The notes: a model not told the origin generated them from the sequence alone. A DNA stretch of 64,000 bases from Domibacillus antri (GCF_001936625.1 NZ_MSDU01000015.1:53251-117250); one strand, 5' to 3'; counted from the stretch's first letter, positions 27,739-38,480 are shown. Numbers and translations are program-made.

Positions 27739-28727
27739 CCTTTCTGATAATCGCTGAACCAGCGGTCAATTTTCTGCACAATGCCTGCTGTTGCTTTTTT
27801 ATCTGTCAAAGACGGCATAGAAGCAAGAAGCACCTCTTTTGGTTTTTTAACATCCGGCGCTTTTTTACGCATCATAAGAATGCTTTTTGCCGCCTGTTTA
27901 TTTTTAAACAATGTTTCCGGCAGTTGAATGACACCTTCAATGTACGCTACTTCTGTTAAAAAGGCTTGCAGTTTTTTCGCTTCCGGCGATTCAAACAGCC
28001 CGTTTGGAATGATAAAAAACAGCTGTCCGCCCGGTTTCGTGTGACGCAAACTCTGCTCGATGAATAAATGGTGCGCATATGAATGGCCGCTGTCTGCCTG
28101 CAAGCGGTAGTCCGCTGCCCGTACATCATTCGGATAATACCCGACGGGCAAATCACAGACAACCACATCAACCGGATCGATCAAGAGCGGTTCCAATGCA
28201 TCCTGGTTATATAATGTAATCGGATGATGCAAAAGATTGGCGCCCGCGTAAGCCAGCTTCAGAAGCACATCATCCAAATCAACACCATGCGCTTCCACCA
28301 TTCCATCAAATTCATTTAAAATCGTCGTTACAAGATTACCCGTTCCAATCGTCGGATCAAGCAGTGTAAACGGCTTTTTGCCGCCAATGCTTTTTCTCAT
28401 TAAATACGCAATAAATAAGCCGATCGAATCCGGCGTCATCTGATGATTTGTCTGCACATGTTCTTTCATGCCTTTTAAAATGGCCAGCTGGTACGACTTA
28501 CGGATCGATTCTTTTGAATAACGGTCCAAATGGGCATGATCATACAACTTTTGAAGCCGCTTTTTATCCATTTCCGAAAGTTCTTTATGGATCACATCGC
28601 CGTGAAACAAATTTTCCGCCGTTTCACCGAGCGCCTCAAGATAAGTGATCGACAATGCGCGCCCGAGTATAAGGGCAGATTCATCGAATGTAGTAAAAAG
28701 CTGTTCAACGGATACTCCTTGATTCAT
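27735..28727 (-). CDS. ytxK: Class I SAM-dependent methyltransferase YtxK
   Basis: 330-residue N6-adenine-type methyltransferase fold. SAM motif I LLDPTIGTGNLVTTIL, acidic loop VEAHGVDLDD, and the catalytic-loop position reads CDLPVGYYP instead of NPPY. It resembles the M subunit of type I systems but stands alone without R or S genes, so it is not a restriction system. Target unknown. The ATG at 28725-28727 has AGAGGATTTTACG before it; an upstream in-frame Met is less suitable. In B. subtilis ytxK is preceded by ackA; here ackA is missing and tpx lies directly upstream. Confidence 0.9.
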   Translation of the reverse strand: MNQGVSVEQLFTTFDESALILGRALSITYLEALGETAENLFHGDVIHKELSEMDKKRLQKLYDHAHLDRYSKESIRKSYQLAILKGMKEHVQTNHQMTPDSIGLFIAYLMRKSIGGKKPFTLLDPTIGTGNLVTTILNEFDGMVEAHGVDLDDVLLKLAYAGANLLHHPITLYNQDALEPLLIDPVDVVVCDLPVGYYPNDVRAADYRLQADSGHSYAHHLFIEQSLRHTKPGGQLFFIIPNGLFESPEAKKLQAFLTEVAYIEGVIQLPETLFKNKQAAKSILMMRKKAPDVKKPKEVLLASMPSLTDKKATAGIVQKIDRWFSDYQKG

Positions 28728-28752
28728 CGTAAAATCCTCTCTTTCTATTCGC

Positions 28753-28792
28753 AAAAAACAGCCGGCTCCGACAAAATGTCAAAGCCGGCTGT
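28753..28792 (-). terminator. tpx terminator
   Basis: Minus strand ACAGCCGGCT ... AGCCGGCTGT with an inner TTGACA/TTGTCGG pairing, followed by TTTTTT. Separates tpx from ytxK. Confidence 0.85.
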
Positions 28793-28810
28793 GTGACGTG
28801 CCGTACTGAA

Positions 28811-29311
28811 TTAGTTTGCTGCTTTCGCTGCTTCAATCGCCGCATCGTAATTCGGATGATCCGTTGCTTCGCTGACATACTCCACGTATGTAACTGTATC
28901 ATTTGAATCAATCACGAATACAGAGCGAGTCAATAGGCGAAGTTCTTTAATACCGACGCCATATGCTTCGGCAAAAGAAAAGTCACGATGGTCAGACAAT
29001 GTCTTTACACTTTCCAGACCCGCAGCTGCGCACCAGCGTTTTTGAGCAAATGGAAGGTCAGCTGAAATCGTCAACACTTCAACGTTGTCCACTTTTGCTG
29101 CTTCTTCGTTAAAACGGCGTGTCTGTGCATCACATACGCCCGTATCAAGCGAAGGCACAACGCTGATCAAGCGAACTTTGCCCGCTGTATCCGCTAATGT
29201 CACCGCAGATAGATCATTTGCGAGCACGTTAAAATCAGGTGCTTTGTCACCCACTTTTACTTCGCTGCCAATCAATGTAATCGGATTTCCTTTAAATGTT
29301 ACATTTGCCAT
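28811..29311 (-). CDS. tpx: Thiol peroxidase
   Basis: 166-residue atypical 2-Cys peroxiredoxin that reduces hydroperoxides with thioredoxin. Peroxidatic Cys60 lies in [18 protein letters not shown] and resolving Cys94 in [13 protein letters not shown]. Full length for the family. RBS GGAGGGAATTATAC before the ATG. Single gene with its own promoter and terminator, upstream of ytxK as in B. subtilis. Confidence 0.97.
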   Translation of the reverse strand: MANVTFKGNPITLIGSEVKVGDKAPDFNVLANDLSAVTLADTAGKVRLISVVPSLDTGVCDAQTRRFNEEAAKVDNVEVLTISADLPFAQKRWCAAAGLESVKTLSDHRDFSFAEAYGVGIKELRLLTRSVFVIDSNDTVTYVEYVSEATDHPNYDAAIEAAKAAN

Positions 29312-29345
29312 GTATAATTCCCTCCAAATTCAGCAGTATACATAC

Positions 29346-29375
29346 ATCATACTGAAAAAACCAGGATAATTGCAA
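29346..29375 (-). promoter_or_regulatory. tpx promoter
   Basis: TTGCAA (29370-29375), 18 bases, TATGAT (29346-29351) on the minus strand. Confidence 0.45.
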
Positions 29376-29385
29376 TGGAAAAGGA

Positions 29386-30291
29386 TTAAATGACGGCTTT
29401 TTTCTTTTGGATGCCTCTCACTTGAGCAAATGTAAAAACAGCGAGCGCGCTCCAGATGAAAACAAATGACAGCATTTGTGACGACGTAAACGGTTCATGA
29501 TAAGCGAGTACGCCGAGCAAAAGGGTCATGGTCGGCGCGATGTATTGTAAAAAACCGATCATATAAAGCGGAATTTTTTGTGCGCCATGACCGAATAACA
29601 AGAGCGGGATCGCTGTCAGCACACCGCCCCCCATTAAAAGCAAGTCCGTTTTCACCTCCCCCGAAAACAGGCTCATTCCTCCTTGCATAGATGTATAGAC
29701 AAGATAAAGAACCGCAAGCGGCGTTACAACGGCTGTTTCAATGGTTAAGCCGACTGCCGCATCCATTTTGATCATTTTTTTCGCCAGACCGTACAAGGCA
29801 AACGACACCGCCAGCGAAATCGACACCCATGGGAATGACCCATATGAAAATGTCATGACGAGAACGCCCGTCGCTGCGAGTAAAAAGGATACGAGCTGTG
29901 CTTTGGAAAGCGCTTCTTTTAACACGATAACACCAAGCAGTACACTCATGAGCGGATTAATATAATACCCCATGCTCGTTTCAATAATATGGTCGTGATT
30001 GACCGCCCAAATAAAAACGAACCAGTTGACACTGATTAAAAGGGATGCTGCTGCGAGTGCCAGTGCCTCTTTCGGATGCGTTTTTATTTCTATCAGCACG
30101 CTCTGAAGCGGTGCCAGCTTTTTCATGACAATAAGCAGTATAATCATGAAAATAAACGACCAGATAATCCGGTTAGCCAGTATTTCATAAGCAGATACAC
30201 TGTCGATTAATTTCCAATAAATCGGAATTAGACCCCAAATAATATATGAACCTGCGGTGAATAGAATACCTGTTTTCCATTCGTTTTGCAT
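29386..30291 (-). CDS. rarD: RarD-type EamA/DMT transporter
   Basis: 301-residue membrane protein with ten predicted segments in two EamA repeats. The N-terminus GILFTAGSYIIWGLIPIYWK, SANWFVFIWAVNHDHI-like VNWFVFIWAVNHDHIIETSM, GYYINPLMSVLLG and FLQYIAPTMTLLLGVLAYHEPF are typical of RarD proteins, exporters related to chloramphenicol-sensitive RarD with unknown natural substrate. RBS ATCAGGTGTAAAT. Not part of the B. subtilis order at this site, so it is probably a lineage-specific insertion. Confidence 0.88.
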   Translation of the reverse strand: MQNEWKTGILFTAGSYIIWGLIPIYWKLIDSVSAYEILANRIIWSFIFMIILLIVMKKLAPLQSVLIEIKTHPKEALALAAASLLISVNWFVFIWAVNHDHIIETSMGYYINPLMSVLLGVIVLKEALSKAQLVSFLLAATGVLVMTFSYGSFPWVSISLAVSFALYGLAKKMIKMDAAVGLTIETAVVTPLAVLYLVYTSMQGGMSLFSGEVKTDLLLMGGGVLTAIPLLLFGHGAQKIPLYMIGFLQYIAPTMTLLLGVLAYHEPFTSSQMLSFVFIWSALAVFTFAQVRGIQKKKAVI

Positions 30292-30332
30292 ATTTACACC
30301 TGATTTCTTTCTATACTCGAAATATCTTCCGG

Positions 30333-30368
30333 TAAAATCCCGCGCCCTTTGTAAGGCGCGGGATTTTA
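30333..30368. terminator. thiI terminator
   Basis: AAAATCCCGCGCC-TTACAAAG-GGCGCGGGATTTT, a perfect 13 bp stem whose outer A/T pairs give short T-runs on both strands. The thiI stop (30366-30368) lies in the stem. Confidence 0.82.
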
Positions 30369-31559
30369 TAATAAGTCTTCTATTTCCGCTTCTTTTTTCG
30401 GCAGCATGATGGTTTCCGTATCACGTACTGCCTGTTCAATCAGCGGATTAAAGTCGAGAAAGCTTTCAAAATACTGTACTTTTTCTGTTTTTGGCCGTGT
30501 TTTCGGTGCGGCCGGTGTGAAAATCGTACAGCAGTCTTCAAACGGCAAAATGGAAATATCATGCGTGCCGATTTTTCTGGCAATCTCCATAATATCCAGC
30601 TTGTCCGAAGCAATGAGCGGGCGCAAAACGGGTGTGTTCGTCACGTCGTTAATCGCCGCCATACTCTCCATCGTCTGACTTGCGACCTGCCCTAGGCTTT
30701 CACCTGTCACAATGGCAAGCGATCCTGTCTGCTCCCGAATCCGGTCCGCAATCCGCATCATGATTCGACGCGTTGACGTCATCGTATAATTTTCCGGCAC
30801 CTGCTTATGAATCGTTTCCTGAATAGATGTAAACGGCACGATATGAAGGCGAATTTGACCGCCATATTTGGTTAAGGCGTCAGCTAGGTCAATGACTTTT
30901 TGTTTCGCCCGTTCACTCGTATACGGCGGGCTGAAAAAGTGGACGGCTTCAATTTCGACGCCGCGCTTCATCATCAAGTAGCCGGCAACCGGGCTGTCAA
31001 GACCTCCTGATAAGAGAAGCACCGCTTTTCCGGCAGCGCCAGCCGGCATTCCACCTGCTCCGGCAATGGTTTCACATGACAAGTATACTGCTTCTTTCCT
31101 CACTTCGACAACAAGCGTTAGGTCCGGATTGCGCACATCAACCGTTAACTGTTCCGTGTTGCGTAATACATGCCCGCCAATTTCATGGTTTAACGTGTGC
31201 GTATCAAGCGGAAACGTTTTATCGGCACGGCGTGTTTCCACTTTAAACGTCGTCCCGCCACTCATTGCTTTTTTCACTAATTCAAGAGCGGCCGCTTTCA
31301 CCTCATCCAGTTCCTGCGATGTTTTCACAACCGGGCTGAATGATTGAATACCTGATACATGAACGAGTTTTTCCTTCACATCATCAAATGATGCGCCATT
31401 TAAATAAATAAACATACGGTCGCGCTGGGCTTCCACTTGAATTTGGTCATCAGCGAGCAGGCGCTTTATATTCGATTTCATTTTATTTGTAAACTTGCTC
31501 CGGTTGCGGCCTTTTGTTGAGATTTCACCGTAGCGGACTAAAATGCGGTCATATTTCAT
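30366..31559 (-). CDS. thiI: tRNA 4-thiouridine sulfurtransferase ThiI
   Basis: 397-residue enzyme that activates U8 of tRNA by adenylation and transfers sulfur. N-terminal ferredoxin-like plus THUMP region (about 1-165) and PP-loop LLLSGGLDSPVAGYLMMKRG (about 182-200). No C-terminal rhodanese domain, as is normal for Bacillus. The ATG overlaps the iscS stop by four bases, which pairs it with its likely persulfide donor. B. subtilis ThiI has 401 residues. Confidence 0.95.
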   Translation of the reverse strand: MKYDRILVRYGEISTKGRNRSKFTNKMKSNIKRLLADDQIQVEAQRDRMFIYLNGASFDDVKEKLVHVSGIQSFSPVVKTSQELDEVKAAALELVKKAMSGGTTFKVETRRADKTFPLDTHTLNHEIGGHVLRNTEQLTVDVRNPDLTLVVEVRKEAVYLSCETIAGAGGMPAGAAGKAVLLLSGGLDSPVAGYLMMKRGVEIEAVHFFSPPYTSERAKQKVIDLADALTKYGGQIRLHIVPFTSIQETIHKQVPENYTMTSTRRIMMRIADRIREQTGSLAIVTGESLGQVASQTMESMAAINDVTNTPVLRPLIASDKLDIMEIARKIGTHDISILPFEDCCTIFTPAAPKTRPKTEKVQYFESFLDFNPLIEQAVRDTETIMLPKKEAEIEDLL

Positions 31560-32695
31560 TTTCGTTCATTCCTTTTTTTCGCCAGAACCGGCACAACGCG
31601 GTCCAAGGCGGCAATAAATTGATTAGCTTCTTCCATTGTATTATATCGTGAAATACTGACACGGATGGCGGAAGCTGCCTGTTCTCCACTTACGTTCATC
31701 GCTTCGAGAGTCCGGCTTGGCTTATTTTGCTTTGACGAGCATGCGCTCGTAGTCGAGACAACGATTCCTTCTTTCTCCAGCGCGTGAACGAGCACTTCCC
31801 CTTTCACTCCCGGCACAGAAAAATTCAGAATATGCGGAGCTGCCTGAATCGGTGTATGAACGACTGCCCAATTTCTGGTGTTCAGCTGTTCACGAATTGT
31901 TCCTGTTATTTTACGCAGCTTTTCAGGATTTTCATTATGCAGCAAGCGCACGGCTCTGGCAAGCGAGGCAATTCCAGCCGCATTTTCCGTTCCACTCCGT
32001 AAGCCGTTTTCCTGACCTCCCCCTGAGAAAAGCGGCAAAACATTCACCCCAGACCGTTTATATAAAAAACCAGTGCCATTTAATCCATGAAATTTGTGTC
32101 CGGACACCGATAAAAGATCAACACACGCTTTATTCAAATGAAGCGGGACCTTTCCAAATCCCTGCACACCATCTACATGAAATGAAACGCCCGGGTATTG
32201 TTGCAGCATTTGGCCGATTTCCTCCACCGGCTGCACGGCACCTGTTTCATTATTTACATGCATAACGGATACAAAGATGGTTTCATCGGTGATGGCCTTT
32301 TCAATGTCTTTCACCCTTACAATGCCGTTTTCGTCCGGTCTTACAAACGTAACGCTGAATCCATCCTTTTCAAGGGCAAGAAACGCTTCATAGACAGATG
32401 GATGTTCAAAAGCTGTTGTAATGATATGACGGCCGCGTCCTTTGTAAAAAGCGGCAGTTCCTTTCACCGCAAGATTGTTTGACTCCGTTCCGCCGGAAGT
32501 AAAAATAATTTCATCCGGAGCTGCGCCAATCAATCCGGCGATTTGCGCGCGCGCTTTTTCAATCAGACGTTCCGCTTCCATCCCCGGCGTATGAAGGGAT
32601 GACGGATTCGCAAAGAAGCGGGTTCCCGCTTTCAAAAACGTTTCCATAACGGACCCATCAGGCATCGTCGTTGCACTGTTATCAAAATAAATCAT
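31556..32695 (-). CDS. iscS: Cysteine desulfurase (IscS/NifS type)
   Basis: 379-residue PLP enzyme taking sulfur from cysteine. YFDNSATTMP at the start, TSGGTESNN, the PLP lysine in SVSGHKFHGLNGTGFL and the active-site Cys in TTSACSSKQNKPS. In B. subtilis the orthologue (NifZ/YtbJ region) supplies sulfur to ThiI for 4-thiouridine; the overlap with thiI here supports the same job. RBS GAGGGGTATGAAAC before the ATG. Confidence 0.94.
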   Translation of the reverse strand: MIYFDNSATTMPDGSVMETFLKAGTRFFANPSSLHTPGMEAERLIEKARAQIAGLIGAAPDEIIFTSGGTESNNLAVKGTAAFYKGRGRHIITTAFEHPSVYEAFLALEKDGFSVTFVRPDENGIVRVKDIEKAITDETIFVSVMHVNNETGAVQPVEEIGQMLQQYPGVSFHVDGVQGFGKVPLHLNKACVDLLSVSGHKFHGLNGTGFLYKRSGVNVLPLFSGGGQENGLRSGTENAAGIASLARAVRLLHNENPEKLRKITGTIREQLNTRNWAVVHTPIQAAPHILNFSVPGVKGEVLVHALEKEGIVVSTTSACSSKQNKPSRTLEAMNVSGEQAASAIRVSISRYNTMEEANQFIAALDRVVPVLAKKRNERK

Positions 32696-32744
32696 GTTTC
32701 ATACCCCTCACATTTTTTCACCTATTCATGTTAGCACAACCGCA

Positions 32745-32779
32745 TAAAAAAAGCCGCCTCTTTTGTTTTGGAGACGGCT
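32745..32779 (-). terminator. ezrA terminator
   Basis: Minus strand AGCCGTCTC-CAAAACAAAA-GAGGCGGCT followed by TTTTTT, six bases behind the ezrA stop. Confidence 0.86.
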
Positions 32780-32785
32780 GCTTCT

Positions 32786-34486
32786 TTATGTTTTTTGCTC
32801 TTCTTTATATTGCGCGTCGAATTTCTTTAACCCTTTTGAATCGACCTTATCGATTGCCGTAGCGCATAGTTCAAGCGCTTTACCGTAATCAGCATGGCGG
32901 AAAGCGAGTTCTGCTTCATTCAGTTTCGGCCCGATATTCGGATGCGTCCGGCGGTACCTGTTTCCAAACTGAATCATCCGCTCGGACAGCGCTGCCTGTT
33001 CAATCAATTCATCTGTTTTGCTTCCGAGACGGTCAATCTCTTCTTTTGCCGTCTGAAGCTTTTCACGGACTGCTTTCATATTAAGCGGTTTTTCATTTAA
33101 ATACGCATTCGTTTCATTTAAATGTAAACTCGCTTCTTCCGACATATCACGGTAATAATCGGGCAGACCGGGTAGATTGCTTTGTTTTACCATACGCGAA
33201 ATGTTTTGTACACGAAGCCGTAGTGACTGCAGCTCTTCTCCCGCTTCCACTTCATCCTTGCGGAGTGTCTGCAAATACGCCGCAAATCCGTCCTGCTCTT
33301 TTTTCAACTCCTCAATTCGTGCTTGAATGTCTTTCAATTCATCATATAAAAACGAATAGGCTGTTTTTTCTTCCGCAATCCGGCCGTGTAAAATTTCATA
33401 TTGTTTTTCGAGGTGATAAATTTCTTCTTTCAGACGACGCGGCACTCCGGCTTCTTCACCGTCCAGATGATAACTTTGCTTGACAACATCGGTTTCTTCC
33501 ATCAGCTTGCCGTTATATTCGCTTATACCGTCAATAATAAGGCCGGTTTCACCTTCATCTTTCAGGACGATATGTTTGGCCAACACTTCTTTTTCAAGAA
33601 GGTCATAAAAGAACTCGATGCTGTCCCTTGCATCCGATACGATCAATTCTGTTTCGTCCACCTCTGTTTTCACAAGGAAATCACGGCAGCGCCCTAAGTC
33701 TTCTTTCAGCTGCCCAATCTCTTTTTCAATTTGCAGGTGATCCAGCAAATAGCCGTCCTGCTTCATTTCTTTATAACCGTTTTCTATTTCGGAGAGCTGC
33801 GCAGGCAATGTATGATTCACCTCGGTCATAAGCGAAGGAATACGATCCATTTTATGCTGCATTAAATCCATTTCCGTCTGAATCTCCCTCAATAGTTCGC
33901 GCGCTTCCAGGTAATTCCCCTCTTCTGTTAAATCCGCAAATTTTTCAAATCGTCCTGTCAATACATCTAATTGAACTTCAAGGACAGGTGCCGCTTTACC
34001 AAATGTGTGACGATGAGCGAGCAGCCGCTTTTTGGCATCACGATGTCTCGCATGCATTTCTTCCCCTTCTGACCGGTTTTTTTCTTCACTGCCGACAAGT
34101 TGATCCAATTCTGTTAATATCCCATCGACTTTCTTCTCGATTTGGTCGAGGCGGCTGGCGATTTCAGCATTTGTCTTTTTCGCTTTGCCAAAGCGAAATT
34201 GATCAATCTGCTCTTCAGAAGCAAATAATTTTTCATCAACAGCCGGGATATCAACCGTTACAATTTCATCCCATTCTGTGCGCCATCTGTCAAATAGCTC
34301 TTCCGTCTGGCCAGTCATATTGAGACGCTTCACTTTCGTCAGCTCTTCATTAACGGGACGATGCAAAAGCTCCGTCTTTTTCATATCAAGCCGATCAATT
34401 TCTTCTGCATTTCTCTTTCTGCTTACAAGTGTGTAAATAAGCAGAATTAATACGACAATTACCGCTCCAATGACAAATTTCACCAT
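32786..34486 (-). CDS. ezrA: Septation ring regulator EzrA
   Basis: 566-residue membrane-anchored protein that restrains FtsZ ring formation and links division to wall synthesis. One N-terminal membrane segment (about 3-21, FVIGAVIVVLILLIYTLV) then spectrin-like coiled-coil repeats through to the end, with the conserved patch NRYRRTHPNIGP and LNEAELAFRHADYGKALELC near the C-terminus. Upstream in-frame Met codons exist; the second of two adjacent ATGs (34486) has GAGGGGG six bases upstream and gives the family length (562 in B. subtilis). Confidence 0.95.
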   Translation of the reverse strand: MVKFVIGAVIVVLILLIYTLVSRKRNAEEIDRLDMKKTELLHRPVNEELTKVKRLNMTGQTEELFDRWRTEWDEIVTVDIPAVDEKLFASEEQIDQFRFGKAKKTNAEIASRLDQIEKKVDGILTELDQLVGSEEKNRSEGEEMHARHRDAKKRLLAHRHTFGKAAPVLEVQLDVLTGRFEKFADLTEEGNYLEARELLREIQTEMDLMQHKMDRIPSLMTEVNHTLPAQLSEIENGYKEMKQDGYLLDHLQIEKEIGQLKEDLGRCRDFLVKTEVDETELIVSDARDSIEFFYDLLEKEVLAKHIVLKDEGETGLIIDGISEYNGKLMEETDVVKQSYHLDGEEAGVPRRLKEEIYHLEKQYEILHGRIAEEKTAYSFLYDELKDIQARIEELKKEQDGFAAYLQTLRKDEVEAGEELQSLRLRVQNISRMVKQSNLPGLPDYYRDMSEEASLHLNETNAYLNEKPLNMKAVREKLQTAKEEIDRLGSKTDELIEQAALSERMIQFGNRYRRTHPNIGPKLNEAELAFRHADYGKALELCATAIDKVDSKGLKKFDAQYKEEQKT

Positions 34487-34542
34487 CATAAGCCCCCTCG
34501 TAACAACGAATAAAATAAAATGTATGTAAAAATAGAGCCGGA

Positions 34543-34571
34543 TTGCACCCTTCCGTTCAATTACGTATAAT
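34543..34571 (+). promoter_or_regulatory. hisJ-ytsP promoter
   Basis: TTGCAC (34543-34548), 17 bases, TATAAT (34566-34571). Leader of about 118 bases before hisJ. Confidence 0.7.
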
Positions 34572-34695
34572 TTCACTATTCCTTAATAATAGCACGACTG
34601 CACCTTTTTTGGATGGGAACTTGTGTTTTTTCGCACATATTTCGCAAAAAAATGTCAAATTAGCTGTTAAATTAGAAAAAAAGGAGTTTTTACAC

Positions 34696-35508
34696 ATGTT
34701 TAGAGATGGGCATATTCATACTTCCTTCTGTCCCCATGGGTCAAAAGATACATTAGATTACTATATTGAACGTGCGATTGAACATGGATTTACCGATATC
34801 ACCTTTACCGAGCACGCTCCGCTTCCGGCAAATTTCACCGATCCAGCACCTGAACGGGACAGCGCGATGGAATGGACCGAGCTGGAAAACTACTTACATA
34901 TGGTTGAGGCAGCAAAAAAAAGGTATAAATCGTCAATCCGAATTCGCACAGGCCTGGAAATCGATTTTATTGAAGGTTTTGAGACTGACACAGCCGATCT
35001 TCTTAATCAGTATGGACCGCACCTTGATGACAGCATTTTATCCGTGCATTTTTTACGCCATGCCGGCCGCTATTACTGTGTTGATTTCAGTGAGGAGGAG
35101 TTCGGTGCCATCGTCGGAAAAGTCGGATCAGTTGAATCAGTTTATAAATTGTACTATGATACATTGCTACAATCGGTCGAAGCAGATCTCGGTGCTTTTA
35201 AGCCCGAACGAATCGGTCATATAACACTCGTTCATAAGTTTCAGCTTATGTATCCATGCAGCCAGTCATTTGACGACAACATCACAGCGATATTGCAAGC
35301 CGTAAAAAAATACAATTATTCATTGGACTACAATGGAGCCGGGATGGTTAAACCTCTCTGCTTGGAAACATATCCGCCTTTAAATATCGCCCGCGCCGCT
35401 CATTCACTGGGTATTCCACTCGTTTACGGTTCCGATGCCCATGCAGCGGCCGGGATTGGTCAAGGCTTCGACCACATTGATCGCAAATTAATAGAAGGAA
35501 GTGTATAA
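34696..35508 (+). CDS. hisJ: Histidinol-phosphatase (PHP type)
   Basis: 270-residue PHP-fold phosphatase removing phosphate from histidinol phosphate in histidine synthesis. Metal ligands: DGHIHTSF (His6, His8), TFTEHAPLP, GLEIDFIEG, ILSVHFL, GHITLVHK and the C-terminal YGSDAHAA. The frame is open further upstream, but the ATG at 34696 has AAGGAGTTTTTACAC upstream and fits the family length (268). The next gene starts on the base after its stop. Confidence 0.93.
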   Translation: MFRDGHIHTSFCPHGSKDTLDYYIERAIEHGFTDITFTEHAPLPANFTDPAPERDSAMEWTELENYLHMVEAAKKRYKSSIRIRTGLEIDFIEGFETDTADLLNQYGPHLDDSILSVHFLRHAGRYYCVDFSEEEFGAIVGKVGSVESVYKLYYDTLLQSVEADLGAFKPERIGHITLVHKFQLMYPCSQSFDDNITAILQAVKKYNYSLDYNGAGMVKPLCLETYPPLNIARAAHSLGIPLVYGSDAHAAAGIGQGFDHIDRKLIEGSV

Positions 35509-35991
35509 ATGATGTTCCAAACATCTCATTATTCAGGCACAAAGCAGGAGCAATACTCACTCGTTACAAAACAGCTCGAAGCACTCGCAGCCGGTGAACT
35601 GAATCAGATCGCCAATTTAAGCAATGCATCTGCGCTTCTCGGCCAATTTCTCGGCCGGATCAATTGGGTTGGGTTTTATTTAAATGATGGCAATGAACTT
35701 GTGCTCGGTCCATTTCAGGGATTGCCGGCCTGTGTACGTATTCCATTCGGGAAAGGCGTATGCGGTACTGTTGCAGCCCAACAAAAGACGCTTCGTGTAG
35801 CAGATGTTCATGAATTTCCCGGTCATATTGCGTGCGACGCGGCCTCCCGTTCAGAGATTGTCGTTCCGCTTTTAAAAGACGGCAATTTAATCGGTGTGCT
35901 TGATATTGACAGTCCGGAAGTGAACCGTTTCGATGAAGAAGATGAAGCAGGTTTGACCCATTTCGCTGACATGCTTGTCCGTTTCCTTTAA
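35509..35991 (+). CDS. ytsP: Free methionine-R-sulfoxide reductase (GAF domain), YtsP-like
   Basis: 160-residue single GAF domain. The three conserved cysteines of fRMsr enzymes are present: PACVRIPFGKGVCGTVA supplies two and HIACDAASRSEIV the catalytic third. FRMsr reduces free methionine-R-sulfoxide. Other motifs: WVGFYL and GVLDIDSPEVNRFDEED. Translationally linked to hisJ (start on the next base; RBS GAAGGAAG). B. subtilis YtsP lies at this position before rpsD. Confidence 0.92.
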   Translation: MMFQTSHYSGTKQEQYSLVTKQLEALAAGELNQIANLSNASALLGQFLGRINWVGFYLNDGNELVLGPFQGLPACVRIPFGKGVCGTVAAQQKTLRVADVHEFPGHIACDAASRSEIVVPLLKDGNLIGVLDIDSPEVNRFDEEDEAGLTHFADMLVRFL

Positions 35992-35998
35992 GAAAAGG

Positions 35999-36027
35999 TT
36001 GACAGTGAAATTTGTGCGTTATATACT
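35999..36027 (+). promoter_or_regulatory. rpsD promoter
   Basis: TTGACA (35999-36004), 17 bases, TATACT (36022-36027). Almost consensus SigA promoter starting within ten bases of the ytsP stop. Confidence 0.88.
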
Positions 36028-36033
36028 ATTCTT

Positions 36034-36231
36034 TGTGTAAAATAAATGCAGCCTATGTGTACGCTGTTTTGATGTCATTTTGTTTCTTTATCCGGCGCGT
36101 TCCGGAAAAGGGGCATCGTGTAACCCGTTGCTGCAGGGCGATGGTGCATGAAAACAAAATGCGCAAATAGTCGGAATCACACCGGTTTTTATTTTACAAC
36201 AAAATAAAAACACTAAAGGAGGAGTCATCTT
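36034..36231 (+). promoter_or_regulatory. rpsD leader, probable S4 autoregulatory RNA
   Basis: About 200-base untranslated leader. CATTTTGTTT (36076-36085) pairs with AAACAAAATG (36152-36161). They enclose a hairpin TCCGG-CGCGTT-CCGGA (36091-36106) and a GCATCG...CGATG-type arm, giving a junction fold. A perfect 11 bp AT-only stem (36185-36211) ends four bases before the Shine-Dalgarno AAAGGAGGAG. In B. subtilis the rpsD leader binds S4 for feedback repression; the fold here fits that role by position. Confidence 0.6.
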
Positions 36232-36834
36232 ATGGCTCGTTACACAGGTCCAAGCTGGAAATTATCCCGCCGCCTCGGCATTTCATTAAGCGGTACAGGT
36301 AAAGAAATCGAAAAACGCCCTTACGCACCAGGTCCACACGGCCCGAACCAGCGTAAAAAATTGTCTGAATACGGACAACAGCTTCAAGAGAAGCAAAAAC
36401 TTCGTCACATGTACGGCGTGACTGAGCGTCAATTCCGTAACTTGTTTGACCGTGCTGGTAAATTGAAAGGCGTATACGGCGAAAACTTCATGATTCTCCT
36501 TGAATCACGTCTTGATAACCTTGTATACCGTCTTGGTCTTGCCCGCACTCGCCGTCAAGCTCGTCAGCTTGTAAACCATGGTCATATCACTGTTGATGGA
36601 AAACGTCTTGACATTCCATCTTACCAAGTGAAAATCGGCCAAACAATCGGCGTTCGCGAAAAATCACGCAACTTCTCAATCATTAAAGAAGCAGTTGAAG
36701 TGAACAACTTCGTACCAGACTACTTGACTTTCGACGCTGATAAACTTGAAGGTACATTCACACGCCTTCCTGAGCGTTCAGAGCTTCCAGCTGAAATTAA
36801 CGAAGCGCTTATCGTTGAGTTCTACTCACGTTAA
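36232..36834 (+). CDS. rpsD: 30S ribosomal protein S4
   Basis: 200-residue primary 16S rRNA-binding protein. N-terminal [18 protein letters not shown], no zinc Cys cluster (C- form), and the S4 RNA-binding motif [20 protein letters not shown] with [19 protein letters not shown]. Same length as B. subtilis S4. Monocistronic, with strong promoter, structured leader and its own terminator. Confidence 0.98.
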   Translation: MARYTGPSWKLSRRLGISLSGTGKEIEKRPYAPGPHGPNQRKKLSEYGQQLQEKQKLRHMYGVTERQFRNLFDRAGKLKGVYGENFMILLESRLDNLVYRLGLARTRRQARQLVNHGHITVDGKRLDIPSYQVKIGQTIGVREKSRNFSIIKEAVEVNNFVPDYLTFDADKLEGTFTRLPERSELPAEINEALIVEFYSR

Positions 36835-36842
36835 TCTCGTTC

Positions 36843-36873
36843 AAAAACCAGTCCATTACGGGCTGGTTTTTTT
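36843..36873 (+). terminator. rpsD terminator
   Basis: AAAAACCAGtCC-ATTA-CGGGCTGGTTTTTTT right behind rpsD. Confidence 0.87.
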
Positions 36874-36877
36874 GTAT

Positions 36878-36910
36878 GAAAAAAGCTGCCCATTTTTGTG
36901 AGCAGCTTTT
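36878..36910 (-). terminator. tyrS terminator
   Basis: Minus strand AAAAGCTGC-TCACAAAAATGG-GCAGCTTTTTT, four bases behind the tyrS stop. Confidence 0.85.
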
Positions 36911-36914
36911 CTCA

Positions 36915-38445
<1,531 letters not shown>

Positions 38446-38451
38446 AGGAAC

Positions 38452-38480
38452 ATTGTAGCCCGCTTATTTTATTTTGTCAA
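38452..38480 (-). promoter_or_regulatory. tyrS promoter
   Basis: TTGACA (38475-38480), 17 bases, TACAAT (38452-38457) upstream of the T-box. Confidence 0.88.

Noticed and set aside
27735..28727. ytxK as the modification subunit of a restriction or phage-defence system
   Set aside because: No specificity, nuclease or other defence genes are adjacent, and the gene is part of the conserved Bacillus order.
34543..34695. 51-codon N-terminal extension of hisJ
   Set aside because: It includes the promoter boxes; the internal ATG has a good RBS and gives the family length.
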